From Methanobacteriota archaeon (GTDB taxonomy: Archaea > Thermoplasmatota > Poseidoniia > MGIII > CG-Epi1): a stretch of DNA of 48,955 nucleotides. The notes beneath the pieces were generated by a model that was not told where the DNA came from, made no database searches, and was given only the letters and a program-made list of their open reading frames with translations. The position numbers and the translations under genes were made by a program. Location: assembly GCA_014240255.1 (NCBI GenBank), contig JAAZXG010000006.1, forward strand, positions 1 to 48,955. Direction: 5' to 3'. Shown here in pieces: positions 9,323 through 19,400 of this stretch (position 1 is its first letter; each line of letters opens with the position of its first letter).

Positions 9323-9542
9323 TTTTTATAACTCCTTCCGCACAATAAGCCCATCCTAAAAAAGAATTAAGGGCAGCTCTTAAGCTAGTAAATTCTTCAG
9401 CGACTAATTCAATTTTCAATTTTTCACCAGCTGGAATAACAGTAACATCAACTTTTGGTAAACCTGCTTTTGCTTCATCAGCTAACGCTTTAGCAATAGC
9501 TTTAGTATTTTTCCCTGTTTTGAGGCTCACTTGAGCTTTCAT
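9315..9542 (-). CDS. pcc1: KEOPS complex Pcc1-like subunit
   Basis: 'LVAEEFTSLRAALNSFLGW' C-terminal Pcc1 signature and synteny. Confidence 0.8.
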   Translation of the reverse strand: MKAQVSLKTGKNTKAIAKALADEAKAGLPKVDVTVIPAGEKLKIELVAEEFTSLRAALNSFLGWAYCAEGVIKNE

Positions 9543-9682
9543 TAATTGGAAATAACGGTTTTCTTAGTAGATGGTCTAATTTTGTAAAAAATCTTTTCAC
9601 CACAAACACGACATGTAAGTCCCAATACCTCTAAGTCCATATCTAATTTTGTTCCACACGAGGCACACTTGTAATTTACCAT
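9542..9682 (-). CDS. rpo12: DNA-directed RNA polymerase subunit Rpo12 (P), 46 aa; absent from the ORF track
   Basis: Manual translation MVNYKCASCGTKLDMDLEVLGLTCRVCGEKIFYKIRPSTKKTVISN; zinc-ribbon C..C/C..C; TAATG overlap with pcc1. Confidence 0.93.
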   Translation of the reverse strand: MVNYKCASCGTKLDMDLEVLGLTCRVCGEKIFYKIRPSTKKTVISN

Positions 9683-9684
9683 TT

Positions 9685-9912
9685 TTAGTCCTCCTTAGAT
9701 GGATAATAAGCTCCACTAGCAAATTGGTAATCACAACTATTACATTTGAATATTCCTGTAGAGATGCGCTTTACATTTATTTTAGAACACGATGGACAAT
9801 CATACTTTTGGCGTTGTTTTTTCTCTACAGCACCTACTCTTCTACGAACTGATACTCCATATCTTGGACCAAATCGACCCGTACTTCCAACTTTCTTTGT
9901 CCCCTGACTCAT
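9685..9912 (-). CDS. rpl37ae: 50S ribosomal protein L37Ae (eL43)
   Basis: 'GTKKVGSTGRFGPRYGVSVRRRV..YDCPSCSK..RISTGIFKCNSCDYQFASGAY'. Confidence 0.95.
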   Translation of the reverse strand: MSQGTKKVGSTGRFGPRYGVSVRRRVGAVEKKQRQKYDCPSCSKINVKRISTGIFKCNSCDYQFASGAYYPSKED

Positions 9913-10697
9913 CCTTGAATACCTTTTAGAGCCTCACGTAAAACATTATCGCTAGCTCTGGCTGTTTTCACAGCTTCTTTTATTTCGTCATTACCAAAAG
10001 CCCCATTCATTCCCTTTTGTGCAGCTCTTAAGTTTCCATTTTCATCGTGAGCTACTGTAAATCTTGCAGTCATTACACTTTCTTCCTCAGATGTTGGATC
10101 TAATATTACGGAATCTCCTAATTTTCCAAAAGTACATGAGATTGGCCAACAGGTTACTGCTAATTTCACGTCTTTATCAGATACTCCGTGTTGTACATTT
10201 GGAATCATAGTGTTTGAAAGAGCTGCTGCTGCAGCTAAAGTACAACAATCGAATAGATTTCCGTTATTGTCCAAAATATGTAAGTCTATAAAGACGGTCC
10301 AAACTTTTTCACCTTCTTCTATACAAAGACTTTCAAAGTCAATCATACGCGATTCACGGATTCCTCTGTCTACAACTCTAGATAATTCAATGGATTTTTC
10401 TCTTGGTGGACCTGGATCAAAGGATTGGTCTGCTAACGGCGCCAATTCTGTAGTGGTCATCATAGTACCACTTCTTGGTGAATCTCCATATGGAGTTCCA
10501 ATAAGCATTTTGATACCACATAATACTTTAGTCTTCCCAAGATGGACCATAGCAGATCCTTCAGCAGTATTAATCATGCCTGTTTCAATTTTAACTTCTC
10601 TGTATTCATTAATTCCACGTCCATCTGCTCTTTTACCTTCTTTAGCTAATGATTCCATGTGGCCTTTCATTAAATTGGAAACGCTATCGTTACTCAT
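9909..10697 (-). CDS. rrp42: Exosome complex protein Rrp42
   Basis: RNase PH fold: 'RADGRGINEYREVKIETG', 'STMVHLGKTKVLCGIK'-like region; synteny. Confidence 0.93.
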   Translation of the reverse strand: MSNDSVSNLMKGHMESLAKEGKRADGRGINEYREVKIETGMINTAEGSAMVHLGKTKVLCGIKMLIGTPYGDSPRSGTMMTTTELAPLADQSFDPGPPREKSIELSRVVDRGIRESRMIDFESLCIEEGEKVWTVFIDLHILDNNGNLFDCCTLAAAAALSNTMIPNVQHGVSDKDVKLAVTCWPISCTFGKLGDSVILDPTSEEESVMTARFTVAHDENGNLRAAQKGMNGAFGNDEIKEAVKTARASDNVLREALKGIQG

Positions 10698-11416
10698 GCT
10701 TTACCTCCATAACTGTTTTCTAAAGCAATTCTCATTTTTTTGTATAAATCCATACAACCGCTGGTTGCTAACTCTAGGGCTAGTTCAAATTCTTCAGGTG
10801 TCAAGTGTCCATCAAGTTGTAATAGTACAACTTCTCCAGTACTTGGTATGATTGCCAAAGGTAAATCAGCTTGTCCGTAATTATCTTCTTCTTTATTTAA
10901 ATCAAGAACTACCACGTCATTTACTTTTCCTGAAGCACAAGCTGGAATCATATCCCTCATTGGTATTCCTGCATCTGCTAATGCTACAGAAGCTGCAGTC
11001 ATTGCAGCACATCTTGTTCCTGCATGAGCTTCTACAACTTGCATATCTACTCTAATTGAGGCCTTTGGAAATTCTTCGACCATTACTACTTTCTCAAAAG
11101 CTTGTGAAACGATATAGGAAATCTCACTTGATCTGCGATCCAGACCTGGTCTTTTCCTGTCATTTACACTAAAAGGTGCCATCGTGTATCTGGCTTGAAC
11201 AATTGCTCTATCGGCCTTCTGTTTGTGCCTAGGATGACATTCCATAGGTCCAAAAACACCAGCGTAAACCTTGTTGTTTCCCCATTCAAGATAACAAGAA
11301 CCGTCTGCATTGTCCAATACTCCTGCGACAATTTTGACTTCTCTTAACTCGTCAGGTTTTCGTCCATCCATTCGGATTCCGTTTTTTATCAATTCTATAT
11401 CAGTTTGTCCAGCCAT
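10694..11416 (-). CDS. rrp41: Exosome complex exonuclease Rrp41
   Basis: 'RMDGRKPDELREVKI', 'GSCYLEWGNNKVYAGVFGPME', 'AGTRCAAMTAASVALADAGIPM'. Confidence 0.95.
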   Translation of the reverse strand: MAGQTDIELIKNGIRMDGRKPDELREVKIVAGVLDNADGSCYLEWGNNKVYAGVFGPMECHPRHKQKADRAIVQARYTMAPFSVNDRKRPGLDRRSSEISYIVSQAFEKVVMVEEFPKASIRVDMQVVEAHAGTRCAAMTAASVALADAGIPMRDMIPACASGKVNDVVVLDLNKEEDNYGQADLPLAIIPSTGEVVLLQLDGHLTPEEFELALELATSGCMDLYKKMRIALENSYGGKA

Positions 11417-11417
11417 T

Positions 11418-12089
11418 TTATTTCTCCAATAATTTTTCTATTTTCTTTGTTAGTCCTTCAGAGGTCGCTTCTCTGTTAATAGTTTCAATTGCTTCTTGAG
11501 CAAGAGCTATATCTTCACCTTTTCCATCAATCCAGATGTAACCATTCTGTCCAATCTGTATTCTGGTACTTGTATTTTCTCGAATTAAGGAAATCATAGA
11601 ACCTTGTTTTCCAATAACTCTAGGTACATTAGTTGGATTTACCTTAACTATAGTACCGGAATATAATTTTCTAGAATCATCCTTCTTTAAACTAATTTGA
11701 TGAGATCCGGCAGCATCTACCATAAAAATTTCAGCCCAAATAGCATCTCCTATAGCTAAAAATCTTGCAGTATCTCCGAAGGGAACTTTCCAACTAGATT
11801 CACTGTGATGTAATGTAGAATTAAATGAGGCGCCGATATCCATACGCCATATGGAAGGTCCAGTTTCAACACAAATTGCTATGATTTTATCTCCAACTTT
11901 TGGACTATATCTTCCAGCTATTGCATTTACATTGATGTATCCAGATTTATCGTTTGAATAACCTACGACTGAAGAATGTATACGTCCTTCACTTCTGAAT
12001 ATTCCCTTTCCAGGCTTACTCTTGGTTTCCATTAAGTCCCCTGGTAATACTAATTTTCTATTTGATGTAACACTTGATTCTTCGCTCAT
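11418..12089 (-). CDS. rrp4: Exosome complex RNA-binding protein Rrp4 (S1 + KH)
   Basis: 'PKVGDKIIAICVETGPSIWRMDIG' S1 and 'PRVIGKQGSMISLIRENTSTRIQIGQNGYIWIDG' KH. Confidence 0.95.
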   Translation of the reverse strand: MSEESSVTSNRKLVLPGDLMETKSKPGKGIFRSEGRIHSSVVGYSNDKSGYINVNAIAGRYSPKVGDKIIAICVETGPSIWRMDIGASFNSTLHHSESSWKVPFGDTARFLAIGDAIWAEIFMVDAAGSHQISLKKDDSRKLYSGTIVKVNPTNVPRVIGKQGSMISLIRENTSTRIQIGQNGYIWIDGKGEDIALAQEAIETINREATSEGLTKKIEKLLEK

Positions 12090-12159
12090 TATGAATCTTC
12101 CTTTTTTATTTCTAATACTTCCCTTTCCAAACTCGCCCCTATATGAAGATTTCTTTAAT

Positions 12160-12852
12160 CTAAATTATTTTAGTTTCAGCCGTTCCTTTAGTAACAGATC
12201 CCAAAATATCTTCTAGTTTTACAAAAGACGCTGCAGACATTTCTAGCATCCCAATCCAGCTTCCATCGGTTTGATATTCTTCACTTTCAATAGTTCCTAA
12301 TCCCGAAATTGGGCCATAACATTTTCCAACATGTATAGCTTGTATTTTGACCGCAACACGTATTTTTTCAAAGGAAATTGGAATCAAGAATTTTATAGCT
12401 TTGATGATTTTTTCAACTTGCTTTTCCATGGATTCCATCGGATCAATTGAAAATTTAGCTTCATCAATAGCATTTTCTATTCTTTGAGGTGGATGAGGGC
12501 CTCCGGTTTGAGGATTCATTCCATTTGCAACAATATTTGCTATAATCTGTTTTCTTTTTTGTTCAACCATCTCTTTTCTTTGTTGAGAAGTTAGTTGAAT
12601 AGTTCCTTCATTTAAGATGGTCTTATAAATTTCTATAAGATCAGTTGTTTCAAATACATCATTAACCAAATTTTCTGGAGAACGCTCACCTTTTGCATTA
12701 TCACTCCAGATACCATCTACTGCAATCGCATCTTCCCAATCAATATCTTCACCTTCACTATAATCCTGGGCTAATTTTGGATCAATTAAGATTTCAAAAC
12801 GGTTTCCACCAGTTTCATATCTGGCAGTAACTGCATCTTCAAGAGAAACCAT
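12160..12852 (-). CDS. Ribosome maturation protein SBDS family
   Basis: 'VTARYETGGNRFEILIDPKLA..', 'QLTSQQRKEMVEQKRKQIIANIVANGMNPQTGGPHPPQRIENAIDEA'. Confidence 0.95.
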   Translation of the reverse strand: MVSLEDAVTARYETGGNRFEILIDPKLAQDYSEGEDIDWEDAIAVDGIWSDNAKGERSPENLVNDVFETTDLIEIYKTILNEGTIQLTSQQRKEMVEQKRKQIIANIVANGMNPQTGGPHPPQRIENAIDEAKFSIDPMESMEKQVEKIIKAIKFLIPISFEKIRVAVKIQAIHVGKCYGPISGLGTIESEEYQTDGSWIGMLEMSAASFVKLEDILGSVTKGTAETKII

Positions 12853-13565
12853 TACTTAATTTTCTTTACAGCCTCATTTACAGTTTTAGCATCTAAATTA
12901 TGGAAACCATCTTTAGTATTAACTACGGCGATTTCAACGACATCTGCTTTCAAATTATTTTCATTTGCGGCAGCAAGTCCTTTCAATCCAAGATTAATAG
13001 CTTGTTTTTGAGACAGGTTATCCTTGTATTCCTTTTCGAATACTTCCATAACTTCATTTCTTCCAGCTCCAATTCCGCCAGCCTTATAGGCCATTAAAGC
13101 ACCAGAAGGATCAGTTTCATAGAGATGAGGTCCTGAAGTATCAATTCCACCAATTAGCATTGCAGTACCAAAGGGCCTAACTCCGCCATATTGAGTATAG
13201 CTCTGTTTAAAATCACAAAGTTTTTTTACTAACGATTCCACAGCTAAGTCTTCACTATAGTTGAACGTATTAACCTGACATTCAGTACGGGCTCTATCAA
13301 CCAATGCTCTTGCATCTGCAACTAGTCCTGATGTTGCACATCCAATATGTCCGTCAATCTTGAATATTTTTTCAATACTCTCCGGTTCAATCAATTTTGA
13401 ACTTAGTCTTTTGTCTACTATCAAAACCACTCCATCTTTGAATTTAACTCCAACTGTAGTTGTTCCTCTCTTTACGGCTTCCCTAGCATACTCTACTTGG
13501 AATAATCGTCCATCTGGCGAAAATACTGTGATAGCCCGGTCATAGGCCATGTGTCCTGCTTGCAT
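12852..13565 (-). CDS. psmA: Proteasome alpha subunit
   Basis: '[41 protein letters not shown]'; start trimmed from 13676 to [12 protein letters not shown] at 13565. Confidence 0.95.
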   Translation of the reverse strand: MQAGHMAYDRAITVFSPDGRLFQVEYAREAVKRGTTTVGVKFKDGVVLIVDKRLSSKLIEPESIEKIFKIDGHIGCATSGLVADARALVDRARTECQVNTFNYSEDLAVESLVKKLCDFKQSYTQYGGVRPFGTAMLIGGIDTSGPHLYETDPSGALMAYKAGGIGAGRNEVMEVFEKEYKDNLSQKQAINLGLKGLAAANENNLKADVVEIAVVNTKDGFHNLDAKTVNEAVKKIK

Positions 13566-13651
13566 AAATTTACCTTGTTGCCACGGTCTCGGTTGGTAGA
13601 AAAGGGTATCGGTAGGTGCGTAATTATTAAACGTCCAGTATTTGGCATGCC

Positions 13652-14770
13652 GTGCGCAAGTCGATAATAATTGCATTTTTGCTGCTCATGCCGGGCTGTT
13701 TGGACACGACTCCTGAAACTCTTAGTGGAATTGAAATTTTAGCACCATCAGAGGTTATTGAAGGAGATATGGCTGAAATCCAGGCTCATGGAACCAAGCC
13801 AAATGGTGCAAAATATTTGTGGGACTTTGGAGATGATACTGGGAGTTCAGGAGAAATGGTAAATCACATTTATTTGGAAGAGGGAGAATATACAATTACT
13901 TTGACAGTAGTAGATGGTGAGGGTAAAATAGGCAATTCTAAAACATCAATCAAAATTTTGCATCGTAACGAACAACCTGTTGCTAGTCTTGCTGCTACTT
14001 ACGGTGGACAAGGTCAGACGATTAAGGTAAACAGTGTTGCATTTTTCGATGGTGGAGCTTCTAGTGATCCCGATGGTGACGTATTGTCTTTTGATTGGGA
14101 TTTTGGAGATGGTTACTATGGCGATGTTATGCGCCCAAATCATGAATATACTTCAGTTGGAAACTATACTGTAACTTTAACAGTTAGTGATAATGGCAAT
14201 CTGTCAAGTACTTCGGAAACCTGGGTTTTAGTTCAGATTAGAACTTACGTCGTGGAATTTGTAAAACAGACTATAGTTGTACCGGCGCTTGCAGGTTATA
14301 CTGCAGAAGGTGCTAGTAATCTTCAAGCTCATAATTATCCCTATAATGTAACTGATGTAAATTATGATTTTGAGTGGACTGAAGATGAAGTGTCAGATTC
14401 ACCAGATAATCCTATTGTTGGTACCTTATTTCCGGATGATTTCTCATTAAGTGTTGCAACAAATTATATATTCAATTTAACAGAGAATAGTACTTCTGGA
14501 AATATTGAGTTAAATTTTATAGTTTTAAATTCAATCCCTAGCGATTTAATATTGTCATTAGGTTCCGTTGCTGAAGTAAATCAATATTTATTTGCAAATG
14601 GATATACTAGCGCTAAAGGTCAAGGTCAATGGGATGCAGTTATTACTTGCAATGAAGCAAGTTCAATAACAGACTTAGGCCTTAATTCATTTCTTGATAC
14701 TGATGACGGTAATGATTGGGTTTTATTCGTAGAATATAGTTATTATAATAGTATAATAACAGAAACCTAA
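13652..14770 (+). CDS. Lipoprotein with two PKD domains
   Basis: '[18 protein letters not shown]' lipobox; '[25 protein letters not shown]' and '[33 protein letters not shown]'; GTG start. Confidence 0.82.
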   Translation: MRKSIIIAFLLLMPGCLDTTPETLSGIEILAPSEVIEGDMAEIQAHGTKPNGAKYLWDFGDDTGSSGEMVNHIYLEEGEYTITLTVVDGEGKIGNSKTSIKILHRNEQPVASLAATYGGQGQTIKVNSVAFFDGGASSDPDGDVLSFDWDFGDGYYGDVMRPNHEYTSVGNYTVTLTVSDNGNLSSTSETWVLVQIRTYVVEFVKQTIVVPALAGYTAEGASNLQAHNYPYNVTDVNYDFEWTEDEVSDSPDNPIVGTLFPDDFSLSVATNYIFNLTENSTSGNIELNFIVLNSIPSDLILSLGSVAEVNQYLFANGYTSAKGQGQWDAVITCNEASSITDLGLNSFLDTDDGNDWVLFVEYSYYNSIITET

Positions 14771-14776
14771 TTTTTT

Positions 14777-16246
14777 CTATTCGAGTAAGTTTAATTGAGT
14801 TGCGAAATACGTTATTGTCTTATCTGGTGCCGTATATTCCTTACCACCTTTTTCTTTTGCAAGTTCTAAGTAAGCATATGCACTTTGAACTGCTCCTTTG
14901 ATATTTTCGGGATTTCGTTTTAGGGCTAGATGGTAGCTACATATTGCAAGATTATGCCAAGCTCTTGGTTCTTCAGGGTCAATTTCCGTCGCTCTTTTAT
15001 AATGTTCAGCAGCTCTTTCCAATCGTTTTTCAATCCAAGCTGCATTACCTAGTCTAAGGTAATTTTTAACATCAGTTTTTACAATTTCTGAAGCAAATTC
15101 TTTGTATTCTCCACCTTCAGAGGAGTATGGTCTTTGACTATAACTAGATTCATAGGCATTTGTTTTTGGTAATGGCGATTCATAAGATGTATTCTTTGTT
15201 TCGTAAGTTGTTTTTTCAGATTCGTAACTATTACTTTCATCCCGATCTAATATTCCCGTAGTGTCAGGTATTGGTTCATCAAACATACCTGCACCAAACA
15301 TTGGTTCATACGCTTCTTCCGTATCGGTTGTTTCAGCCAAATTGTCTGAAGAGATATCAATAGTGTTTTCAACTTTAGTTTCCAAATTAGGTAGACTTAT
15401 TGGCTCAGTATTTGCTCTCATTTCAAAGCCATATATTTTGTTTGAAGACGTACCGGCAATAATAAAATCAACTTGTTTTGAAATACATAAACAGGTAACT
15501 TCTCCTTCCGTTTCTATTTTTTCTAAGAGTTCACCGGTGTCTGATAAGTGATAGATGTGGTTGTCATGTGAACCTGCAATAATTCCTCCATTTTCTAATG
15601 AATTAACTGCTCGAACGTATCCTCCAGTTTTATAATTCCATAAATCTTTGCCTGTTGAATCGAGTCCATGAATCATTTCGTCCCATCCTCCAACAAAAAT
15701 ATTATGTCCGTCCCTATCTACCGAGACATCCCACAGTGAATCACTTCTTTGTTTTTTCCAATTTAGATTACCTTCATTATTTAAACAATATAAGTGTTCA
15801 TCGCCGCATCCTACTACGGTGTTTCCATTTCTAGAAATTCCAGTTCCGACCATTGCTCTGTTTGTAGGATATTCCCAAACTTTCAATCCACTTTCAGTAT
15901 ACAATAGAATAGAATCGCCAGTTCCAATTGCAATATATTGACCGTTAGGATCAACTGATAATGACCAAATTGATTTTCCTATAGTTTGTTCCCATTCAAT
16001 ATTCCCTAGAGAATTAAACATTCGTAGTTTACAATCTTTTCCGCCACAAATAACTTTATTTCCAATAATTGCCAATCCATGTATCCCTTCATCAATATGT
16101 TTTTCCCATAAAATATTTCCTGCTTTATCTACAAGAGTTAGATTCCCGTTTCTATCTCCTACAGCTATTTTAGTGCCGTCTTCTGAACAGGCAAGGCATA
16201 TTACAGGACCTGAAATACTCAGGTCAAAAACAGGTGCATGTGTCAT
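14777..16246 (-). CDS. WD40/PQQ-like beta-propeller protein with C-terminal TPR
   Basis: Repeated 'G..IAVGDRNGNLTLVDKAGNILWE' blades, then low-complexity linker and 'AAEHYKRATEIDPEEPRAWHNLAICSY'. Confidence 0.78.
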   Translation of the reverse strand: MTHAPVFDLSISGPVICLACSEDGTKIAVGDRNGNLTLVDKAGNILWEKHIDEGIHGLAIIGNKVICGGKDCKLRMFNSLGNIEWEQTIGKSIWSLSVDPNGQYIAIGTGDSILLYTESGLKVWEYPTNRAMVGTGISRNGNTVVGCGDEHLYCLNNEGNLNWKKQRSDSLWDVSVDRDGHNIFVGGWDEMIHGLDSTGKDLWNYKTGGYVRAVNSLENGGIIAGSHDNHIYHLSDTGELLEKIETEGEVTCLCISKQVDFIIAGTSSNKIYGFEMRANTEPISLPNLETKVENTIDISSDNLAETTDTEEAYEPMFGAGMFDEPIPDTTGILDRDESNSYESEKTTYETKNTSYESPLPKTNAYESSYSQRPYSSEGGEYKEFASEIVKTDVKNYLRLGNAAWIEKRLERAAEHYKRATEIDPEEPRAWHNLAICSYHLALKRNPENIKGAVQSAYAYLELAKEKGGKEYTAPDKTITYFATQLNLLE

Positions 16247-16309
16247 GACTATAATCGTCTTGTGTCACCCTATTATTTATTTGTTGTTCTAAGTTTCTTT
16301 TAACAAATA

Positions 16310-16341
16310 AATTTATATAAAGAGCGATTCTGGTAACGTTA
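16310..16341 (+). promoter_or_regulatory. TATA-like element (aatttatataaa) and TAACGTTA palindrome upstream of the 1302-aa surface protein
   Basis: AATTTATATAAA at about 16310-16321; palindrome 16334-16341 near the expected TSS; about 75-nt 5' leader before ATG 16417. Confidence 0.5.
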
Positions 16342-16416
16342 ATGACTATGGGCACTTGCTAGATTAAATTTTCTAGAATAAGCTGCATATTAGTCACTCG
16401 CAAATTGGTGTAAAAA

Positions 16417-19400
16417 ATGTTAAACAATCGTGTTACATTCGCGTCTGCTATAGGATTGGCCGTATTGGCTTTATTTATGTTAAATGGAGCTGAAGCAGCT
16501 TCATTGACTAATTATGAAATATTTGATGATGGTCAAACCCGTGTCGATGCTGACTTTGAAACAAATTTCGGAGTTGACTTTGTAGCAGGAGATGGTGAAA
16601 CTTTAAATGGCATTTCAGTTTATTTTGATGGTACCAGTGTCACTTTTGATTTAACATGTACTGATTGTGTCGGTCTAGATCCAGATGGTAATTATGCTAT
16701 AGTTGGAAGCGTACCTATTGCATCATCACTTGTCTCTAGTGTTGGTGATGAGAAGATAGCATGGGGTATTGTTGCAGATGTTGAGGATGGAGATGATGTT
16801 TATTGGCCAGCACAAGATGCTTATTGTCAGCCAGGTATAGATTTTGATTGTGGAGATGTAAGAGTTAACACATTACCAGCTCTAACAGATGATGCGGCAG
16901 TTACAGGCGATGATATGCCTGAATCAACTCGCACATTGGCCGTTACTTATACTGATGCAGATGATCATGCAGGTACAGTTAGTGCTACAGTATGTGATGT
17001 CTCTGATGTATGTGAAGCTTCTTTTTCTTTAACAAAGCAATCTGGTGATGAAACGTCAGGTGCTGTTTATGGGGCAGATTTCACAACTGAGCTTGGTGGC
17101 ACTCTTACAGCTACAATAACTGCAAGTGATGGATATGATTCAGCTGTTGATGATCGAACAGTTTCATTTTCAGTGGATACTGAAACACCATGGTTGAAGA
17201 ATGCAGATGTTTCACCAACAAGTGCTGGTGAAGCAGACGATGTTACTTTCACAGTAACATATTGTGTTTTTGACGATAGCACAGGCACACCTACTGTAGA
17301 GGTTACAGTTGGAACTGCATCTGCTGCAGCGATGTCTGTAGGAGCTAGCAATTCAGATTGTAAAAACGGCGTTGATTATTCTTTGACTACTACAGTTGCT
17401 TGGGCAAATAGTGCTCAGACAGTTGCATTTTCAGCTTCTAATGATTTGCAATCAGCAGATCCGGTGACTGGAGCATCAGTTACGATAAATGATGCACCAA
17501 CATTAGTGGCAGGTAATGCTGAAAGGCATTTTAATGGTAATGATTTTGTTTTTAATGTTACTGTAAGTGATGTTAACTCAGATGATGGAGATACTCTTAC
17601 AGTTTATTATGCAATAGATGGTGTCGAATCGGCATATGGCGGAGGAGACTGTACTGCAGATAGTTGTACAGTTACAATCTCTGAAGCATCTATTTTAGAT
17701 CAAGGTGGAGAACGTTCAATAACTTTCCGTGTTGCAGATATTCATCTTGCAGAATCTGATGCAGATACCTTTGGTCAGACTATAGATGTAACTAAAACTA
17801 GTAGCTTTGTTTGGGCTGCTCCAGCAGATGGTTCTTTCCAACCAGGTTCAAATGATTACGAATTTACTATAACTAATAATGGTAATTCTGAAGATACTTT
17901 CACTGTAACAGTAACAAGTGACAATGGATGGGTTGCTTCAGGTAGTGAAAGTCAAACAGTTACAGTTGGCAAAGATGCAACTGAAACATTTACAATTACT
18001 ATGGATATAGCGCATGTCGCAGCAGGTCTTGTTGATCACTGGTCAGCTTCTGCAACAGCAGATAATGATGATACACAAACTGAAAGTCATGATGGTCAAA
18101 CAACTGTTGCCTCAGTTTCTGGACACGCAGTTTCTATAGGGACTAATTCAGGTTCCGCACTTCCTAGTAGTTCAGTATCTTATTCTTTTGTAATAACTAA
18201 TACAGGTAATGCAGCCGAAGCCTTTGCTTATAGTATCGCATCAGCAAACGATTGGGGACTTGGTGGTGGCGCTGGAACTACAGCCTCCTTAGAAATGGGA
18301 GCGTCTGAAACAGTTACAGTAGTTCACACAGTTAGTGAAGATGCAAGTAGTGGAGATAGCGATACAATTACGTTCACCTCAGGTAGTCAAAGTACAACTG
18401 CAACAACAACTGCTGAACAAAATTATGGGGTTTCGATAGTCCTTTCCGGCAGTTCTGATAATGGTTTAGTTCCTGGCGATCAGTTTACGGTTACATATAC
18501 TGTAACAAATAATGGAAATGGGGCAGATTCTTTTACGGTATTTTTCGATTCTTCTTGGTTATCTAGTTCCAGTTCAACAAGTTTGAATCTTGGTGGTGGT
18601 TCATCAGGTTCGGCTACTGCTACATTTACAGTTCCTAGTGATGCAGCTAGTGGTTCTTCTTCATCAATCTCAGCGTATGTAACTGGCGGAGGTTCAAGTT
18701 CAGATGATTCAGGTTCAGTAACAAAGACCGTTTCAGCTGGTACTCGTTCAGCTACAGTTGATACCGATTCTGACAGTTACAGTCACAATGAAGGCAGTAG
18801 TACTTCAGGAATTGTTACAATAACTAACACAGGTGTCACATCAGGTTTTGCAGTTGTTACAATGGATGATGCATTAAGTTTTGACACGTCTGTGATTTTA
18901 CTAGGTGCTGGTCAGAGTGGTACTTTATCTTTTACAGTTCACGCTGCAGCAACTGGTGATGTATCCTTTTCGGTATCAGATGCAGTAGACGGAATAGGAA
19001 TATCGCATACATTTGGAGTAACAGTTAATACCTTCGACAGTGCCTTGTTGACAGAGAATACTGGTGATTGTGGGGAGTCAAACATTGCTTGTACACCTGA
19101 CACAGCAGGAGGCTGGAATGACGCATCTAATACTTACACAAATGCCGGCACATTCTTTACAACAATGACTGTTACAGACAGTAATGGAATGCAAGGAACA
19201 CATACTTTTTCTACAACTATAGTTAATAGTGCTCCAGCAAAATCTACAGCCATGGCTGTAGGCGATGCTACAGCCGGTAGTGAACAAACATTTATGTTCT
19301 CAGTACCAACCGATTCAGATGGTACTATCACTCATATGGTAGTGGACTTTGGTGATGGTAATTCAATTACTCTTGATGCCTCTAAATTAACAGGCAGCAC

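Noticed and set aside
10210-10851. 213-aa plus-strand ORF opposite rrp42/rrp41
   Set aside because: Antisense to two well-identified exosome genes; no domain of its own.
13565-13676. N-terminal extension of psmA to 13676
   Set aside because: Overlaps the divergent lipoprotein start and does not resemble proteasome alpha N-termini; [12 protein letters not shown] is the credible start.
17067-17351. Minus-strand ORFs in the 1302-aa surface gene (also 19078..19287 and 19134..19331)
   Set aside because: Antisense to a continuous plus-strand gene with signal peptide and domains.
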